From: an uncultured Lachnospiraceae bacterium
GTDB lineage: Bacteria > Bacillota > Clostridia > Lachnospirales > Lachnospiraceae
Direction: 5' to 3'
Assembly: GCA_910579935.1 (NCBI GenBank)
Contig: CAJTVQ010000014.1
Coordinates: 1 to 64,000, forward strand
Length of the DNA: 64,000 nt
Every line of letters starts with the position of its first letter. Within the stretch, counting starts at the first letter, position 1. Of this stretch, positions 1 through 8,676 are shown one piece after another. The position numbers and the translations under genes are program-made. The notes under the pieces were generated by a model. The model searched no databases. It was not told the origin of the DNA and worked only from the letters and a program-made list of their open reading frames with translations.

Positions 1-1
1 C

Positions 2-124
2 GGAAAAGATTATTTTGACTGTCAGGTGTCAAATGGCAGGGGTTATGTATGCAGACTGACGGGAGTGAATGGCAGGACAACACAGGAAGATAATCTACAG
101 ATAAAGGTGGTAGCGGAAATATGA
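2..124 (+). CDS. C-terminal end of an unidentified protein (partial)
   Basis: The frame is open from the left edge to a TGA at 122-124, giving about 40 residues that end in IKVVAEI. The stop overlaps the cbiB start in an ATGA arrangement, the same translational coupling used further down this operon, which argues that the frame is a real gene co-transcribed with cbiB. The visible piece has no motif I recognise. Its position suggests a cobalamin or cobalt related function, but that is inference from context only. Confidence 0.5.
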   Translation, partial: GKDYFDCQVSNGRGYVCRLTGVNGRTTQEDNLQIKVVAEI

Positions 125-1137
125 GGCATTGGATAAATTATCACATGATAGCCTTTTTCATGGGATTTCTTTTGGATTTGGTTTTAGGTGATCCTTATTA
201 TTTGCCGCATCCAATCCGTTTGATTGGAAAACTGATAGAAGGAGCCGAAAAAGTACTTCGTGGAATGGGGATAAGAGGGAAAGATAGTAAGGAAGATAGT
301 AATGGGAGAGCGTTTCGACAGGGAATAGGACTTGTGCTTATTGTGGTCATCAGCGTGGTGGCAGTTACGCTTTTTCTGCTGTTTATGGCATATTGGCTTC
401 ATCCGGTTCTGGGAGTGGTGGCGGAATGTATTATGACTTATCAGATACTGGCAGTAAAATGTCTGAAGGTAGAGAGTATGAAAGTCTATCAATGTCTGAA
501 AAATGGCAATATGGAGCAGGCAAGGAAAGCTGTTTCCATGATTGTAGGCAGAGATACGGAACATCTGGACGAAGAAGGTGTTGCAAAAGCAGCGATAGAA
601 ACGGTGGCTGAGAACACCTCTGACGGAGTGATTGCACCAATGTTGTATCTGGCAGTTGGCGGTCCGGTACTTGGATTTTTATATAAAGCGGTAAATACAA
701 TGGATTCCATGATTGGATATAAAAATGAAAAGTACCTGTATTTCGGAAGGGCAGCGGCAAAGCTGGATGATTTTGTGAATTTCCTTCCGGCAAGAATCAG
801 CGCCTGCCTTATGATTATTGCATCTTTTTTTGCAGGCAGACACTTTTCGGGAACAGGTGCATGGAAAATTTATAAAAGAGACCGCAGAAAACATGCAAGT
901 CCCAATTCCGGTCAGACTGAGGCAGTATGCGCCGGTGCGCTTTCCATAAGGCTTGCGGGAGATGCCAGTTATTTTGGAAAGATAGTAAAGAAACCGTATA
1001 TAGGCGAGGCGGTACGAGGGGTAGAATACGAGGATATAAAATGGGCGAATTATTTGATGTACATTACTGCATGGCTGTGTGAGATGTTATGTCTGTTGGT
1101 AATGTACGCAATAGCAATGAGCAGTGCGCATCCGTAA
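121..1137 (+). CDS. cbiB: Adenosylcobinamide-phosphate synthase CbiB
   Basis: CbiB is an integral membrane enzyme that joins (R)-1-amino-2-propanol phosphate (or a related amine) to adenosylcobyric acid, giving adenosylcobinamide phosphate. The 338-residue length fits the family. The N-terminus carries the typical GFLLDLVLGDP and LPHPIRLIG motifs. The middle has TVAENTSDGVIAP and NTMDSMIGYKNEKY, and the C-terminal half has PNSGQTEA; all are CbiB hallmarks. Several hydrophobic segments are visible near residues 10-25, 70-100 and 310-330. It is the first complete gene of the cobalamin operon and is coupled to the preceding gene by ATGA overlap. The next gene, cobD, makes the aminopropanol phosphate it uses. 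Confidence 0.95.
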   Translation: MRHWINYHMIAFFMGFLLDLVLGDPYYLPHPIRLIGKLIEGAEKVLRGMGIRGKDSKEDSNGRAFRQGIGLVLIVVISVVAVTLFLLFMAYWLHPVLGVVAECIMTYQILAVKCLKVESMKVYQCLKNGNMEQARKAVSMIVGRDTEHLDEEGVAKAAIETVAENTSDGVIAPMLYLAVGGPVLGFLYKAVNTMDSMIGYKNEKYLYFGRAAAKLDDFVNFLPARISACLMIIASFFAGRHFSGTGAWKIYKRDRRKHASPNSGQTEAVCAGALSIRLAGDASYFGKIVKKPYIGEAVRGVEYEDIKWANYLMYITAWLCEMLCLLVMYAIAMSSAHP

Positions 1138-1138
1138 T

Positions 1139-1171
1139 TTGAAAAAATGGCAGCTTGCTGACAATTTTTTC
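1139..1171 (+). other. Hairpin in the cbiB-cobD gap
   Basis: TGAAAAAAT-GGCAGC and GCTGACA-ATTTTTTCA face each other across a two-base turn, giving a stem of about 14 bp with one bulge and a T-rich 3' arm. It lies just after the cbiB stop. It could be a partial terminator or attenuator, or an mRNA-stability hairpin setting the level of cbiB relative to the genes that follow. No function can be read from the sequence alone. Confidence 0.45.
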
Positions 1172-1273
1172 AGAATGCGGATGCATAGGGCGAATGCCTG
1201 CGAACGAGAAAAACCGAAGATTTTTTGAGTGTGCACTGCGGAATATGTGGAATAGCTGATGAAAGGAGCAAGG

Positions 1274-2287
1274 ATGAGCATTCATGGAGGCGATGTTTAT
1301 AGAAATCATGTGGATATTGATTTTTCGATTAATGTAAATCCGTTTGGTACACCGGAATGTGTAAAAGAAGCACTTCATAAGGCGGTTGAGATGTGTGGGA
1401 AATATCCTGATATGGAAGCGGAAAGATTAGGAGAGGCAGTCAGTACATTTCTTGGAGTGCCAAAGGAATATTTGATATTCGGAAATGGGGCATCAGAACT
1501 TTTTATGGCGATTGTTCATGGAATAAAACCGGGGAAGGTCGTGATACCGGTGCCTTCCTTTTATGGATATGAATATGCGGCAAAGTCAGTGGATAGCGAA
1601 ATTATTTATTATGAGATGAATCAGGAAAATAACTTTTGTTTGAAAGAGAATATGAAGCGTATCCTGACAGAAGAGGTAAATCTTCTTTTTCTTGCTAATC
1701 CAAATAATCCGATTGGAAATCTTTTAGACAAAGAGCTGATGAAAGAATTGCTCTTGCATTGTGAGTATAAAGGGATTTATGTGGTAGTAGACGAATGCTT
1801 TATTGAATTTTGTGGAAATCAGCTTTCTTTATTGTCTGAGATAGAGGAATATGATCATCTGATTATTGTAAGGACTTTTACAAAAATCTTTACAATTCCG
1901 GGAGTGCGTTTAGGGTATCTGGTGTGTAAAAATAATGTGGTACATACAAAAATAGCCGGACAACTTCCTGAATGGAATCTTTCCTGTTTTGCGCAGGAAG
2001 CGGGATGTATCTGTGCTAAGCAGGCAGAGTTTATTGAGAAAACAAAAATTTATATTGAAGAAGAACGACAGTTTATGGAAAAAGAACTTATGCAAATAGG
2101 ATTGAGGACATTTCCGTCTGTGTCGAATTTTATCACGATATACAGTGATAAACCCTTATATGAGAAGTTGCTGAAAAGGGGAATTTTAATCAGGGATTGC
2201 AGTAATTTTAGGGGATTAGGAAAAGGATTTTACCGTATTGCAGTAAAGAACAGAAACCAAAATAAGATTTTACTGGAAAACTTATAG
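1274..2287 (+). CDS. cobD: L-threonine-O-3-phosphate decarboxylase CobD
   Basis: This PLP enzyme of the aminotransferase class I/II fold decarboxylates threonine phosphate to (R)-1-amino-2-propanol phosphate, the linker added by CbiB. HGGDVYRN at the N-terminus, DFSINVNPFG and NPNNPIG are typical. The PLP lysine is K204 in TFTKIFTIPGVRLGY. A longer frame opens at 1259, but an AAGGAG site at 1263-1268 sits about 5 nt ahead of ATG 1274, so I use that start (337 aa). It follows cbiB after a gap of about 135 bp and precedes cbiC by 17 bp. A histidinol-phosphate aminotransferase is the main alternative in this fold, but HGGDVY and the operon favour CobD. Confidence 0.92.
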   Translation: MSIHGGDVYRNHVDIDFSINVNPFGTPECVKEALHKAVEMCGKYPDMEAERLGEAVSTFLGVPKEYLIFGNGASELFMAIVHGIKPGKVVIPVPSFYGYEYAAKSVDSEIIYYEMNQENNFCLKENMKRILTEEVNLLFLANPNNPIGNLLDKELMKELLLHCEYKGIYVVVDECFIEFCGNQLSLLSEIEEYDHLIIVRTFTKIFTIPGVRLGYLVCKNNVVHTKIAGQLPEWNLSCFAQEAGCICAKQAEFIEKTKIYIEEERQFMEKELMQIGLRTFPSVSNFITIYSDKPLYEKLLKRGILIRDCSNFRGLGKGFYRIAVKNRNQNKILLENL

Positions 2288-2304
2288 CAAATGGGAGATG
2301 GAAC

Positions 2305-2940
2305 ATGGAACATTCTAAAATAGAATATCTGCCGCCGGAGGAAATTGAAAAGCGGAGCTTTGAGATCATTACAGAAGAACTTTTAAAGAGAAATATCAGT
2401 CTCCCCAAAGAAGAGGAGTTAATTACAAAGCGGGTAATACATACCAGCGCGGACTTTGATTATGCCGAAACGCTTTGTTATTCCCAAGGAGCAGTGGAAA
2501 TCTTGAAAGAGTTGATAAAAAACGGAGCTGATATCGTAACAGATACCAATATGGCATTGGCAGGAATCAATAAAAAGGTGCTTGCAAAGTTTGGTGGGGA
2601 GGCGCATTGCTTTATGGCAAATGAACATATAGCGCTTTTGGCAAAGCAAAGAAATATGACACGGGCAGCGGTCAGCATGGAAAAAGCGGCAACGATTGAA
2701 AAAGCAGTTATTTTTACAATCGGCAATGCACCAACTGCTCTGATAAAGCTGTATGAAATGATGGAAAAAATGGATTGGAAGCCAGCCTTTATTATTGGCG
2801 TTCCGGTGGGATTTGTCAATGTGGAAGCTGCAAAAGAACTTATATTAAAAACAAATATTCCATACATCATTAACAGAGGACGAAAAGGTGGAAGTAATAT
2901 CGCTGCGGCAATTTGTAATGCCGCATTGTATCAACTTTAA
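2305..2940 (+). CDS. cbiC: Cobalt-precorrin-8 methylmutase CbiC
   Basis: CbiC moves the methyl group from C-11 to C-12 of cobalt-precorrin-8, forming cobyrinate. The protein has 211 residues, the usual length. The catalytic histidine is H46 in RVIHTSADFDY, the family signature. TDTNMALAGINK and GNAPTAL are further conserved blocks, and the C-terminal NRGRKGGSNIAAAICNAAL segment is characteristic. It sits between cobD and cbiD with short gaps, consistent with a single transcript. Confidence 0.95.
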   Translation: MEHSKIEYLPPEEIEKRSFEIITEELLKRNISLPKEEELITKRVIHTSADFDYAETLCYSQGAVEILKELIKNGADIVTDTNMALAGINKKVLAKFGGEAHCFMANEHIALLAKQRNMTRAAVSMEKAATIEKAVIFTIGNAPTALIKLYEMMEKMDWKPAFIIGVPVGFVNVEAAKELILKTNIPYIINRGRKGGSNIAAAICNAALYQL

Positions 2941-2955
2941 GAAGGGAAGATAGAA

Positions 2956-4071
2956 ATGCGATATGGTTTTACGACCGGAAGCTGCGCGGCTGCGGCTTCA
3001 AAAGCCGCAGCTTATATGCTGCTGACAGGATTAAAAAAGACGGAAATTACAATAGAAACGCCAAAAGGGATTCCGTATAGGGCAAATATTTTGGACATCA
3101 TGCGCAGCGAAAACGAGGTGCGATGCGCTGTAGAAAAGGACGGCGGGGATGATCCGGATATTACAACAGGTATATGGATTTATGCGAAAGTTTCGTATGC
3201 AGAAGAAAGTGTGAAGGAACAAATTATCATTGAAGGCGGAATAGGTGTGGGGAGAGTGACAAAACCGGGACTTGACCAGCCTGTAGGCAATGCGGCAATC
3301 AATCGTGTTCCGAGGGAGATGATAAAAAAAGAAGTATTAGAAGTTTGCAGACTGGCAGATTATAAAGGCAGCCTTCGGATTGAGATTTCAGTGCCGGAAG
3401 GTGAAAAGCTGTGCGAACGTACTTTTAATCCAAGACTTGGCATTGTTGACGGTATTTCCATATTAGGGACGAGTGGCATTGTTGAGCCTATGAGCAGTCA
3501 GGCGCTTATTGATACCATTCGGGTAGAATTGCGTCAAAGAAGGGTTTTAGGATTTGATTATGTTGCCGTTTCGCCGGGAAATTATGGTTTGGAGTTTATT
3601 AGGAAAACATATGGATATGATTTGGACAAAAGTGTGAAATGCAGCAATTTTATCGGTGCAACCATTGATATGGCAGTGGAAATGGGATTTCAGAAAATGC
3701 TTCTGACAGGTCATATAGGCAAACTGATTAAGGTTGCAGGTGGAATTATGAATACCCATTCCAAAGAAGCAGATTGCAGGATGGAGCTTCTTGCGGCATT
3801 TTCCGTAAAGGAGCAGATAGAACCTTTACAGGTAAGAAGAATATTGGAATGCGTGACAACGGAAGAAGCAGTTTCTATTATAGAGGAAAGCGGGAAATTA
3901 CAGCAGGTCATGGAGCAGATTGCAAAGCGTATCTGCTATTATATGGAAAACCGCGCCGGAGGAAAAATGAAAACAGATTGTATTCTGTTTTCCAGTGAAT
4001 ATGGAGAACTGGCAAAAAGTAAGGGGGCAGAGGAATGGTTTATTTTGTTGGGGCGGGAACAGGCGCGGTAG
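2956..4071 (+). CDS. cbiD: Cobalt-precorrin-5B C1-methyltransferase CbiD
   Basis: CbiD methylates C-1 during ring contraction in the anaerobic pathway and is specific to the oxygen-independent route. The N-terminal RYGFTTGSCAAAASKAA motif is diagnostic. Also visible are DGGDDPDITTG, GIGVGRVTKPGL, and the TGHIGKLIKVAGGIMNTHSKEADCR block in the C-terminal half. At 371 aa it is normal length; the last 25 or so residues are less conserved and read past the cbiF start. The end overlaps cbiF by 37 bp. RBS GAAGGGAAG precedes the ATG. Confidence 0.95.
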   Translation: MRYGFTTGSCAAAASKAAAYMLLTGLKKTEITIETPKGIPYRANILDIMRSENEVRCAVEKDGGDDPDITTGIWIYAKVSYAEESVKEQIIIEGGIGVGRVTKPGLDQPVGNAAINRVPREMIKKEVLEVCRLADYKGSLRIEISVPEGEKLCERTFNPRLGIVDGISILGTSGIVEPMSSQALIDTIRVELRQRRVLGFDYVAVSPGNYGLEFIRKTYGYDLDKSVKCSNFIGATIDMAVEMGFQKMLLTGHIGKLIKVAGGIMNTHSKEADCRMELLAAFSVKEQIEPLQVRRILECVTTEEAVSIIEESGKLQQVMEQIAKRICYYMENRAGGKMKTDCILFSSEYGELAKSKGAEEWFILLGREQAR

Positions 4072-4799
4072 ATTTGATAACAGTCAGGGGAATGCGCTTA
4101 TTAGAACAGGCAGATGTGATTATTTATGCAGGTTCTTTGGTGAATCCAGAACTGCTTATTTATGCAGGAAAAGACTGCGAGATACATAACAGTGCGAAAC
4201 TAACATTAGAAGAAGTAATACAAATTATCGTTGGTGCAGAAAAAGAGGGGAAAACAACTGTCCGTTTGCATACGGGAGAGCCGAGTATCTATGGAGCGGT
4301 CAGGGAGCAGATGGATGAGTTGGATACACTGGGCATTTCTTATGAGAGCTGTCCGGGGGTAAGCGCCTGTTTTGGCGCAGCAGCGTCCTTGAATCTTGAA
4401 TATACGCTGCCGGGAATCTCACAATCCCTGATTATTACAAGAATGGAAGGCAGAACGAAGGTGCCGGACAGGGAAAGTATTGAGAGCTTTGCAGCACATA
4501 AGGCATCTATGGCAATTTATTTAAGTGCCGGAATGATTCGGGAATTAAGCAGACGGCTAATGAATGGCGGGTATAAGGGGACAACACCGGCAGTGCTTAT
4601 TTATAAGGCAACCTGGGCTGAGGAGGAGGCTTACCTGTGTACGATTGAGACATTATATGATGTATCCGTAGAGCATAGGATTACGAAAACAGCCTTGATA
4701 TTGGTCGGAGATGCAATCGCGCATCAGTATTACAGAAAATCAAGGTTATATGCGCCGGATTTTTCGACCGAATACCGGGAGGCAAAACGAAAAGAATGA
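4035..4799 (+). CDS. cbiF: Cobalt-precorrin-4 C11-methyltransferase CbiF
   Basis: CbiF is a SAM-dependent tetrapyrrole methylase that methylates C-11 of cobalt-precorrin-4. The N-terminal VYFVGAGTGAVDLITVRG has the family start with aspartate in place of the more usual proline-aspartate pair. YAGSLVNPELL, HTGEPSIYGAVREQMDEL and PGVSACFGAAASL complete the SAM-binding core. The 254-residue length is standard. It starts inside cbiD and its stop overlaps the cbiG start in ATGA, so translation of the three is probably coupled. Confidence 0.93.
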   Translation: MVYFVGAGTGAVDLITVRGMRLLEQADVIIYAGSLVNPELLIYAGKDCEIHNSAKLTLEEVIQIIVGAEKEGKTTVRLHTGEPSIYGAVREQMDELDTLGISYESCPGVSACFGAAASLNLEYTLPGISQSLIITRMEGRTKVPDRESIESFAAHKASMAIYLSAGMIRELSRRLMNGGYKGTTPAVLIYKATWAEEEAYLCTIETLYDVSVEHRITKTALILVGDAIAHQYYRKSRLYAPDFSTEYREAKRKE

Positions 4800-5836
4800 G
4801 ATTAAGTATTATTAGCTTTACAGAAAATGGAAAACAACTTTCGGAAAGTATTGTAAAATTGTTGGAGAGGGAGTTAGAAATCAGGTTATATACAAAATGT
4901 GAGGCAGGTATAAAGGATGATCTTTATTCAGATATCTTATTTGTAAAAACATCTGTTGGAGATTGGGCAAAGGAACGGATTCAGGAGCAAAACGCCTTGT
5001 TGTTTATAGGCGCCTGCGGAATTGCAGTCAGGGCAGTAGCACCGCATCTTACGGATAAACTGCATGATGCACCAGTGCTTGTAATGGATGAAAAAGGGAA
5101 ATATGTCATTCCGATTTTATCAGGACATATGGGCGGTGCAAATGATCTTGCAAACCATATAGCAAAGAAAACAGGGGCAGTACCGGTGATTACTACGGCA
5201 ACAGATCTGAATAAAAAATTTGCTGTGGATTTGTTTGCAAAAAGAAATAGCCTGTATATTGCAAATAAAGATGGGATTGTCAAAGTATCATCAAAGATAT
5301 TAGCCGGAAAAGAGATTACGATATGTATAGAGACGGGACATGAAATCACTTGTGAAGAAACTGGCGTGCGGATTGTTCCATATCCGCCAGACAGATTTGT
5401 TGATGTTGTGGTTACTTCCAAAGATGATGTGTTTGATACTTCTCTTTTGTTGAAACCGCGGGAGTATGTCATAGGAATTGGCTGTAAAAAAGGAAAAAAA
5501 GCAAATGAAATTGATAAATTTATTTCAAAAACAATAAATGAAATGGGAATTTCTATCATGCAGATTTTTGCGCTGTCCTCTATTTCGCAAAAGAGTGATG
5601 AACAGGGGATTATTGAATGGTGTCGAACAGAAGGGATTCCATTTTTTACATATACAGCAGAAGAATTACAGGAAGTAAACGGAACTTTTACAAAGTCTGT
5701 GTTTGTTAAGAATCAGGTTGGCGTTGATAATGTTTGCGAAAGGGCAGCAGTGAAAGCCTGTGGAGAGGGTGGAAAACTAATATGTCCAAAAGTTGCGGAA
5801 AATGGGATGACAATTGCGATTGCAATGCGAGTATAG
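4796..5836 (+). CDS. cbiG: Cobalt-precorrin-5A hydrolase CbiG
   Basis: CbiG opens the delta-lactone of cobalt-precorrin-5A and releases C-20 as acetaldehyde, completing ring contraction. The N-terminal and central domains are marked by GACGIAVRAVAPHL and PILSGHMGGANDLA. The C-terminal domain begins near residue 222 with YVIGIGCKKGKKANEI, and ends with KNQVGVDNVCERAA and LICPKVAENGMTIAIA. Length 346 aa is typical for the two-domain clostridial form. The start overlaps the cbiF stop by 4 bp. Confidence 0.93.
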   Translation: MRLSIISFTENGKQLSESIVKLLERELEIRLYTKCEAGIKDDLYSDILFVKTSVGDWAKERIQEQNALLFIGACGIAVRAVAPHLTDKLHDAPVLVMDEKGKYVIPILSGHMGGANDLANHIAKKTGAVPVITTATDLNKKFAVDLFAKRNSLYIANKDGIVKVSSKILAGKEITICIETGHEITCEETGVRIVPYPPDRFVDVVVTSKDDVFDTSLLLKPREYVIGIGCKKGKKANEIDKFISKTINEMGISIMQIFALSSISQKSDEQGIIEWCRTEGIPFFTYTAEELQEVNGTFTKSVFVKNQVGVDNVCERAAVKACGEGGKLICPKVAENGMTIAIAMRV

Positions 5837-5866
5837 CCGCATGGAGAGAATGGAAGGTATGTTTTG

Positions 5867-6628
5867 ATGGCAAATAGAATTTATATTGTAGGAATGGGAC
5901 CGGGCAGGGAAGAAATGATGACAGGAGAAGCATTGAATGTGTTAGACCAGTCTGATGTGATCGTTGGTTACACATTATATCTAAAGCTGCTTGGCGGGCG
6001 TTTTCAGGGGAAAGAAATGTTATCCACACCAATGCGTCAGGAGGAGGAACGGTGCAGGCTGTGTTTTGAGGAAGCTGAAAAAGGGAAAAAAGTAGCCCTT
6101 GTATGCAGCGGTGATGCAGGAATTTATGGGATGGCGTCTTTGATGTACGAGATTGGGAAAGCTTATCCGAAAACAGAACTTTACGTTATCGCAGGGATTA
6201 CTGCGGCGAGCAGCGGTGCGGCAGTTCTGGGAGCGCCACTGAACCATGATTTCTGTGTTATCAGTCTGAGTGATCTGCTGACACCGTGGGATGCGATTGA
6301 AAAAAGGTTACATGCAGCCGCAGAAGGTGATTTTGTCATTGTACTGTATAATCCGTCCAGCCATAAAAGAAAGGATTATCTGATGAGAGCATGTGATATT
6401 TTACTGTGCAGCATGGAGGGGGAACGAGTTTGCGGATATGTTGAAAATATAGGAAGAGACGGAACAAAAATGGAAATCTGTACCTTAAAGGAGTTAAGGG
6501 ACAGGGAGGTCAATATGTTTACCACGGTATTTATTGGAAGTTCCGGTTCGGAGAACATAAATGGGAAATTTGTCACAAGGAGAGGCTATAAGATTGAAAA
6601 AAATATTGATATTTGCGGGGACAACTGA
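5867..6628 (+). CDS. cbiH: Cobalt-factor III (precorrin-3B) C17-methyltransferase CbiH
   Basis: CbiH methylates C-17 and drives formation of the ring-contracted lactone. The tetrapyrrole methylase core is seen as IYIVGMGPGREEMMTGEAL, VALVCSGDAGIYGMASL and PGITAASSGAAVLGAPLNHDFCVISLSD-like blocks (here IAGITAASSGAA). YNPSSHKRKDYL lies in the C-terminal lobe. I chose ATG 5867 because GGAAGG at 5852-5857 is 9 nt upstream; an adjacent TTG at 5864 is possible. The 3' end overlaps the next gene by 35 bp. Confidence 0.93.
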   Translation: MANRIYIVGMGPGREEMMTGEALNVLDQSDVIVGYTLYLKLLGGRFQGKEMLSTPMRQEEERCRLCFEEAEKGKKVALVCSGDAGIYGMASLMYEIGKAYPKTELYVIAGITAASSGAAVLGAPLNHDFCVISLSDLLTPWDAIEKRLHAAAEGDFVIVLYNPSSHKRKDYLMRACDILLCSMEGERVCGYVENIGRDGTKMEICTLKELRDREVNMFTTVFIGSSGSENINGKFVTRRGYKIEKNIDICGDN

Positions 6629-8669
6629 AGGAAGAAAATTATCGGAATATCTTGCAGAGGCTGAAATAAATCATACAATCTGTGTGGCAACGGAGTATGG
6701 CGCAATTGTTTTAAGACAGCATCCCCTTATAAAAGTACATCAGGGAAGAATGAATCAGGAACAGATAGCAGAATTCATAAGCAATGGAAAATTTGATGTT
6801 GTGGTAGATGCAACACATCCTTTTGCTAAGGAGATTACTTATAATATACAGGCTGCATTGAAAGAAATGGAGCGGATTGGAATATCAATTCCATATTTGA
6901 GGTTGAAAAGAGACGGTATTACGGAGAGAGAAAACGGCATTACCTATTTTGAAACAAACGAGGAATGTGTGAAAGCGTTGGAAGATACGGAAGGAAATAT
7001 TCTTTTGACTACCGGAAGCAAGGAATTGTACAAATATTGTGTTTCTGAAGGAATAAAGCATAGATTGTATGTAAGGGTACTTCCAAGTGTGGAAAGTCTT
7101 TCTCTATGTACAGAGCAGGGTATTTGCGGGAAACAGGTTATTGCAATGCAGGGACCTTTTACTGCGGAGATGAATGAGGCTATCATTCGCCAATATGAAA
7201 TAGCTTATCTTGTAACGAAGGAGAGCGGTGTGCCCGGAGGTTATCAGGAAAAGATAAACGCTGCGAAGAGAACCGGAGTGAGGATATTTGTAATTGGCTG
7301 TTCTGATGAGGGAGAAGGGTATTCTTTTTCTGAAATATGCCAAAAACTTGAAGATATAGGAGGAGAAAAATTTAGGGCGAAGAATCAGATAAAAGAGAAT
7401 ATGGAAATTATTCTGGCAGGTATTGGTATGGGACATGTAAACGGTCTAACGAAAGAAGTAGAGAGGGTGATTAGTGAAGCAGACATTTTATTAGGGGCAG
7501 AGAGAATGCTTAATGCTGTCTATTCTAAAGCAGAAAGACATCCTTTTTATCAGGCAGAACAGGTCATTCCTTATCTGCATGATATACAGAGCGGAAGTTT
7601 ATTTGAGGAAAATAAAAAAGTTGTGATTCTTTTTTCGGGAGATAGTGGATTTTATAGCGGGTGTCAGCCTTTATATGCGGCACTGGAAAAAGAAATTACC
7701 GAAGGTCGCATAAAGGCATCTTTGCGTATTCTTCCGGGTATTTCTTCCATAGCTTATCTGGCTTCCTGCATTGGAGAAAGCTATCATGATGCGGCCGTTT
7801 ACAGTATACATGGGAAAAAATTATACAACCTTGCACACCGGATCAAAAGCAGGTCAAAAACATTTCTGATTACATCTGGTGTAAAAGATATAAATCAGTT
7901 GGGAGAACTGTTGACAGATGCGGGAATGCAAAAATGTGAAATTATAACAGGATATCAGTTATCCTATGAGGAACAGCGGGTAGAGAGGCATACGCCGTTA
8001 GAGTGTATGGAATTGAAGGAGGAAGGGTTATATACATGTTTTGTTAAAAATCCATATGCTACGCAAAGAAGATTGACACATGGTGTTGCAGATGGTCAAT
8101 TTATCAGGGACAGGGTTCCTATGACAAAAGAAGAGATTCGAGAGGTTAGTATCTGTAAGCTGCGATTAAAAGAAAAGGCGGTAGTTTATGACATTGGCAG
8201 TGGCACGGGTTCTATTGCAATAGAAATAGCGGGCATTTCTGACGATATACAGGTGTATGCGGTGGAGCAGAAGCATGAAGCAGTTTTATTAATTGAAAAG
8301 AATAAAAAGAAATTTGAACTGCAAAATGTAACAGTGGTAGAGTCGAGAGCACCAGAGGGATTAACTGAACTTCCAATGGCGACACACGCATTTATAGGAG
8401 GAAGTGGCGGCAGATTAAAGGAAATACTGGTGTCACTCCGACAGATGAATCCCGACATGAGGGTTGTGGTAAATGCTGTCAGTATGGAGACAATTTGTGA
8501 AATGAGAGAGATTTTATCAATGGATGATATGATAAAAGAAGAAGAGATTGTGCAATTACAGGTAAGCAGGGCAAAAAAAGCAGGAAATTATCATTTGATG
8601 CAGTCTGAGAATCCGGTTTGGATTTGTGCATTTGATTTCTGCGGCAAAGAGCCTGAAAGAAAGGCGTGA
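6594..8669 (+). CDS. cbiJET: CbiJ-CbiE-CbiT three-domain fusion (precorrin-6 reductase, C5 and C15 methyltransferase/decarboxylase)
   Basis: One uninterrupted frame encodes three consecutive enzymes. Residues 1-265 are CbiJ, the NADH-dependent cobalt-precorrin-6A reductase (KKILIFAGTTEGRKLSEYL, VVDATHPFAKEIT, TGSKEL). Residues 270-490 are CbiE, the C-5 methylase of the tetrapyrrole methylase fold (EIILAGIGMGHVNGLT, LFSGDSGFYSG, PGISSIAYLAS). Residues 500-691 are CbiT, the class I SAM methylase that methylates C-15 and decarboxylates the C-12 acetate (DGQFIRDRVPMTKEEIR, VVYDIGSGTGSIAIE). The probable start is TTG 6594, about 10 nt behind AAGGAG; an ATG at 6561 would add 11 residues. CbiE-CbiT fusions are common (CobL-like); addition of CbiJ is less usual. 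Confidence 0.92.
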   Translation: MKKILIFAGTTEGRKLSEYLAEAEINHTICVATEYGAIVLRQHPLIKVHQGRMNQEQIAEFISNGKFDVVVDATHPFAKEITYNIQAALKEMERIGISIPYLRLKRDGITERENGITYFETNEECVKALEDTEGNILLTTGSKELYKYCVSEGIKHRLYVRVLPSVESLSLCTEQGICGKQVIAMQGPFTAEMNEAIIRQYEIAYLVTKESGVPGGYQEKINAAKRTGVRIFVIGCSDEGEGYSFSEICQKLEDIGGEKFRAKNQIKENMEIILAGIGMGHVNGLTKEVERVISEADILLGAERMLNAVYSKAERHPFYQAEQVIPYLHDIQSGSLFEENKKVVILFSGDSGFYSGCQPLYAALEKEITEGRIKASLRILPGISSIAYLASCIGESYHDAAVYSIHGKKLYNLAHRIKSRSKTFLITSGVKDINQLGELLTDAGMQKCEIITGYQLSYEEQRVERHTPLECMELKEEGLYTCFVKNPYATQRRLTHGVADGQFIRDRVPMTKEEIREVSICKLRLKEKAVVYDIGSGTGSIAIEIAGISDDIQVYAVEQKHEAVLLIEKNKKKFELQNVTVVESRAPEGLTELPMATHAFIGGSGGRLKEILVSLRQMNPDMRVVVNAVSMETICEMREILSMDDMIKEEEIVQLQVSRAKKAGNYHLMQSENPVWICAFDFCGKEPERKA

Positions 8670-8676
8670 TATTTGC

